From contig NC_064678.1 of NCBI RefSeq assembly GCF_023278565.1, positions 2,170,001 to 2,234,000 of the forward strand: a stretch of DNA of 64,000 bases, given 5' to 3'. The translations under genes were made by a program, and so were the position numbers. The notes under the pieces are model-generated. The model did not search any database. It saw only the letters and a list, made by a program, of their open reading frames with translations, and was not told the origin of the DNA. This DNA comes from Colletotrichum lupini (taxonomy: Eukaryota; Ascomycota; Sordariomycetes; Glomerellales; Glomerellaceae). Numbering within the stretch: position 1 is the stretch's first letter; each line of letters starts with the position of its first letter. This document shows positions 60,673 to 64,000 of the stretch, in pieces.

Positions 60673-60680
60673 CCGACTCC

Positions 60681-63600
60681 CGACTTTCGTCTGCCCTTTT
60701 TTTTTTTGCTCATCGTGATAGGTTGACCGGCGGGAGATTGTCCTAGTACCAGTATGCAGGCTTTCCAAAATGGGTTTGGCGTATCGACGTGTGGAGAGCT
60801 GAGGACGGGGGGACAAGACAGGCCCATGGGCTCATCAGTCACTCTTTCCCTCCCCCCCCTGGCCCTGGAAGTATTATACCGAATTTTTCGCAGTACGGAT
60901 ACTGAATCCCCTCCCCAATCCCCGTCGCCATCGTCTACTCCGTACTCCGTCACGTCCGTACGTACGGTCGGCGGCCTGCGGTCTGCGGCAGGTTTCCCCC
61001 TGTCCTATCCACTGATGAGGAATTATGGCTACCCGTCTTGTAGATCCGGTGCTACGTCAAAGGTGAGCCGTCACCCGTGGGACTTCTCTGGGAGGTCAAT
61101 AATGATCGACATATCAAACATGATGTGCCAAATCCCGGTCTCTTCTCTCAGTCTGCGTGCCTGCGAGGGGGGAAGGGGGAGGGGCTTGGGGGGTCCGGAA
61201 GACAGATGACAGAGAGTGATCCACGAGATCCAGTGCTTCCATCATCCATGCGTGCCATGATCTCACTGAGAAAATGCAGAAGGGATAGGCAATGATACCT
61301 GGTAACTCCGTAGGTAATCCGTAGGCAACTACATAGGTCTCTCGACGGGAACGAAACGATGTCACGATCTGGCAGGACAGACGGAATTACGCAATGACAC
61401 AAGCCTCACCTTTCTGTATTCGCTACTCTTACTCTATTTTCCAAGGTTCCTCTCTCTTGGATTCTCGCGCATTCGTTCTTCCTTCTCTCTCCGGGTCTCC
61501 CTGCAGCGTAGATCCTGCGCCAGTCCCAGGAACCCCAGGGCTGCTCTCCTTATTCTTTCTTTTCTTCGTTTCCCAGACCGCCGCTTGAATGCGAAGTCGT
61601 GCTCAGGCACTCTGGGTCCACCAGCACCAGCAGCAGCTGGGCCCAGGTGTTTTTTTCACCGTTACATCGGAGACGAGAAAGAAGGTTTGATTCTCCAGTG
61701 GTATCCGTATTACACAGTACACACTACCGCAACCACATGGAGGCTTGTCTGGCTGGAGGCAGAATCTTTTTCTGTTCGGTCTTGTCCGCGGGCCGGGGGT
61801 TCCATGCTTCACGATGAGCCGGGGGCCGCAGAATAACTGAAGCCTTTTCGACAACCACCAAGTAGTCGTGATGCGAGTCTTTTTTTTTGTGGGAAAGAAT
61901 TTCCCTTGGGAGGCAGCCCAATCTTTGACTACCGTGGCTACGTAGTTCTTGTCACTGTTGAGCTGGTTTTCCGTCCAATACTCTCTCCCATAGAGGCGCT
62001 CCAGATTCTCAAGCGTGGACACCCCCTCCCCCTACCTACTTCTCCATGATATCGCGCCTACTATCGTTCGTCCCTTGAGTTTGATGTATGTACGTGTATG
62101 CGTTATTCCCCGATGGGAGGATGGGAGGGGGCGTCCAAGGGTCACCACATCATATACACACTCACTCTCCCCTCCCAGGCCGTCCAGACGCCGTCCCCGT
62201 GCCACGAAAATGAGATGTGTGTGTGTGTGTGTAAGGCGGGAAGCAAGCCCAGTCCTAGCCCAGTCCAGGCCAGCCCAGACGCCGTGATACCTGCGTCTAC
62301 TGTCTGCCGGCAGCGGGCGGGTGTTGGTGATGGAGCAACCCGCCCGGACCCCTATTTCGGGGAGTTTCTTTCCTCTCTCCGGTTTTCGCAGATGAGGAAG
62401 GGAATAATATCTCCGTAGCGCCTGCAAGAGTGAGATGGAGGCGCCGCGGGCAGGCAGCCGGGACCTCGCGGTGACCATGGTGATATCTTGGGTTATTGGT
62501 TGCGTTTGTTTTTGTCTGCAAATAGAGTCCGCTGTTACACAATATCGGACTGTAATCCATATCTGCCGTATTACCCTTATCACAGAAACAGGAACACGCG
62601 AAAAAGCCCCTTCATGGTGATGTTGCTGCCGTACGTTGAGTCTCACACTCAACGACTGAAGTTTTCCCAACAGTCCGGTTCGAGAGGCGCTTCCCGCGAG
62701 AGGAAAATCCTTGCTGGTCGGAACCAACGCAGCCCAACCATCCTAGCTTAACAAGGCGAGAAATCACTAACAAAGTAAACCACCATCGAAAACACCAAAA
62801 GGGTCGCACTCACACGCGCACACACACCACCACCAGATCCTGCCGTGCCTTGGTTCCCCTCCAACGGGCCGGGGAGGAAAGATGGACGATGAGCCTAAGT
62901 CTTTAGAGACAACCATCTTCTTTTCTTCCCGGGTGCCACGATTGGTCCAGCCCGGAGTTGCGGTCTTGCACGGCTAGGTATTGCTATTCTTTCCGTCTTC
63001 AGCCATGAAGGAGAGTCCGAAGACTGGCATAAGATGGTATGAGACTATCGAGATATAAGACCGGCTTGAAAATGTGCTCTTTCTTTTTTTGGTAGCCCAC
63101 TGGGCTTGAGCTTCAGAAAAAGAATCTTCACGCTTGACAACAGCGTCACATGAAGGACAGCTTATCTCGGAGTGAGAGAGGGGTAGCGGAACAGTCGTTT
63201 GGTACAACACTGTTTACATGCCAAAAACAAAGTCTGGCCTGGCCTTTCCACCTTGCGATAAAACCGCACCAGTATTCTAGACCATCAATGCCTTGCCACG
63301 AGGGACTGGAAGTCGAGGTCTTTGACCGGCCAGGTTTCTCTACACGACGTGGCGCGTGGTCTCTGCCGTCAACTTTGCAAACGCCCCGGCCTTGCAGGTG
63401 TCTCACTCCGCTCGAGCGCTCTATACCGCCCCAGCTTTTCCGCGGTCCTTGAACCAAAGAAAGAGTGGCCGGCCACTTGGCTGGGTTGTTTTTTTGGCGC
63501 CGTGCTAAACGTTGCAGAATATGATAGCGGTTTTGCGAAGTGTGATGGGATAGACTGGCAAGTGGGCGCCTTGATGGTAACATCGGGGATCTCTACTTGC

Positions 63601-64000
63601 AGTAGGGACGAAGCACAATGGCTTGTGACAGGGTAACAAACGAGGAGTTTTTACTAGTGTCCAACAAACGCCTTTGAGATACCGGCGTTGTCGGACTTTG
63701 CTTCTTTATGAGGTGGTTCCTCGTGGCGTCGTCCCATATCGCACCACCCCCTCTTCTCTGCGATGCATAGCAACGGCGGGAAAAACCGAAGAAAACATCA
63801 AAGTATCTCTCGGCACGTCTAGAGAATACAGGATTACTCGACCGTCGACCGAGAGCACGGGTGGACCCTGGCTTCAGATGAGACTGCCGTCCTTGCTCGC
63901 CGCGTGTAACTTCGGGGACTACGCAGTAGATCGTACGTGCGAGATGAAAAGTGACCACAAACAGCAACAGTGCCGGGAGGTTCTGTCCGACCCCAGCGTT
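60681..64000. other. 3.3-kb stretch without recognisable genes
   Basis: To the right edge only overlapping frames up to 231 codons (62,032-62,727, -) that do not resemble any family I know. A T-run at 60,699-60,708 and a GT repeat at about 62,217-62,231 are present. TACTCCGTACTCCGT lies near 60,940 and ACTCCGTA near 61,306. A gene may begin beyond the edge. Confidence 0.5.

Noticed and set aside
1..64000. CRISPR arrays, bacterial operons, 5S rRNA genes
   Set aside because: No regularly spaced conserved repeats and no 5S-like sequence were seen by eye, and the genes are clearly fungal with introns.

Overview
This window is nuclear DNA of a filamentous ascomycete (Pezizomycotina, most likely a Sordariomycete). 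The evidence is intron structure (short introns of about 45-70 nt with GT...AG ends), single-exon and few-exon genes with fungal orthologues, and a left arm almost stripped of CA/TG dinucleotides, the signature of repeat-induced point mutation (RIP). No prokaryotic features, CRISPR arrays, rRNA genes or convincing tRNA genes were seen. The species cannot be named from the sequence alone.

Layout. 1-10,440 is an AT-rich, RIP-destroyed transposon graveyard. It holds the relic of a chromodomain-bearing Ty3/Gypsy retrotransposon, a possible Copia-like LTR, TA microsatellites, and a family of degenerate patches with an 11-bp period. At about 10,440-10,500 the composition switches abruptly to ordinary gene-bearing DNA. 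10,500-47,000 carries ten well supported genes: a cAMP-receptor-like GPCR (-), a basic nuclear-looking protein (+), fibrillarin (-) divergent from ribosomal protein L17/uL22 (+), an F-box-like protein (-), a secreted DUF3455 protein (-), the Golgi protein CASP/COY1 (-) divergent from a Vps3-like CORVET subunit (+), an Nnt1/EFM7-type methyltransferase (-), and a C2H2 zinc-finger protein (-). Two weaker candidates lie upstream of the GPCR.

47,000-64,000 has no recognisable gene. It holds simple repeats, homopolymer runs, recurrent short palindromic and direct motifs, and at 60,041-60,672 a complete hAT-type MITE with 12-bp terminal inverted repeats and a perfect 8-bp target-site duplication.

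Functional themes. Two head-to-head pairs share promoters and pathways: fibrillarin with L17 (ribosome production; an inverted telobox lies between them) and CASP with Vps3 (Golgi/endosome traffic). The most interesting new observations are the hAT MITE, the inverted telobox in the ribosome-biogenesis promoter, a 14-bp perfect inverted repeat inside the first intron of L17, and several short motifs (TACCTAGGTA, AAGGTAAGGT, ACTCCGTA) repeated in noncoding DNA far more often than chance predicts. No clear novel defence or biosynthetic system was found.
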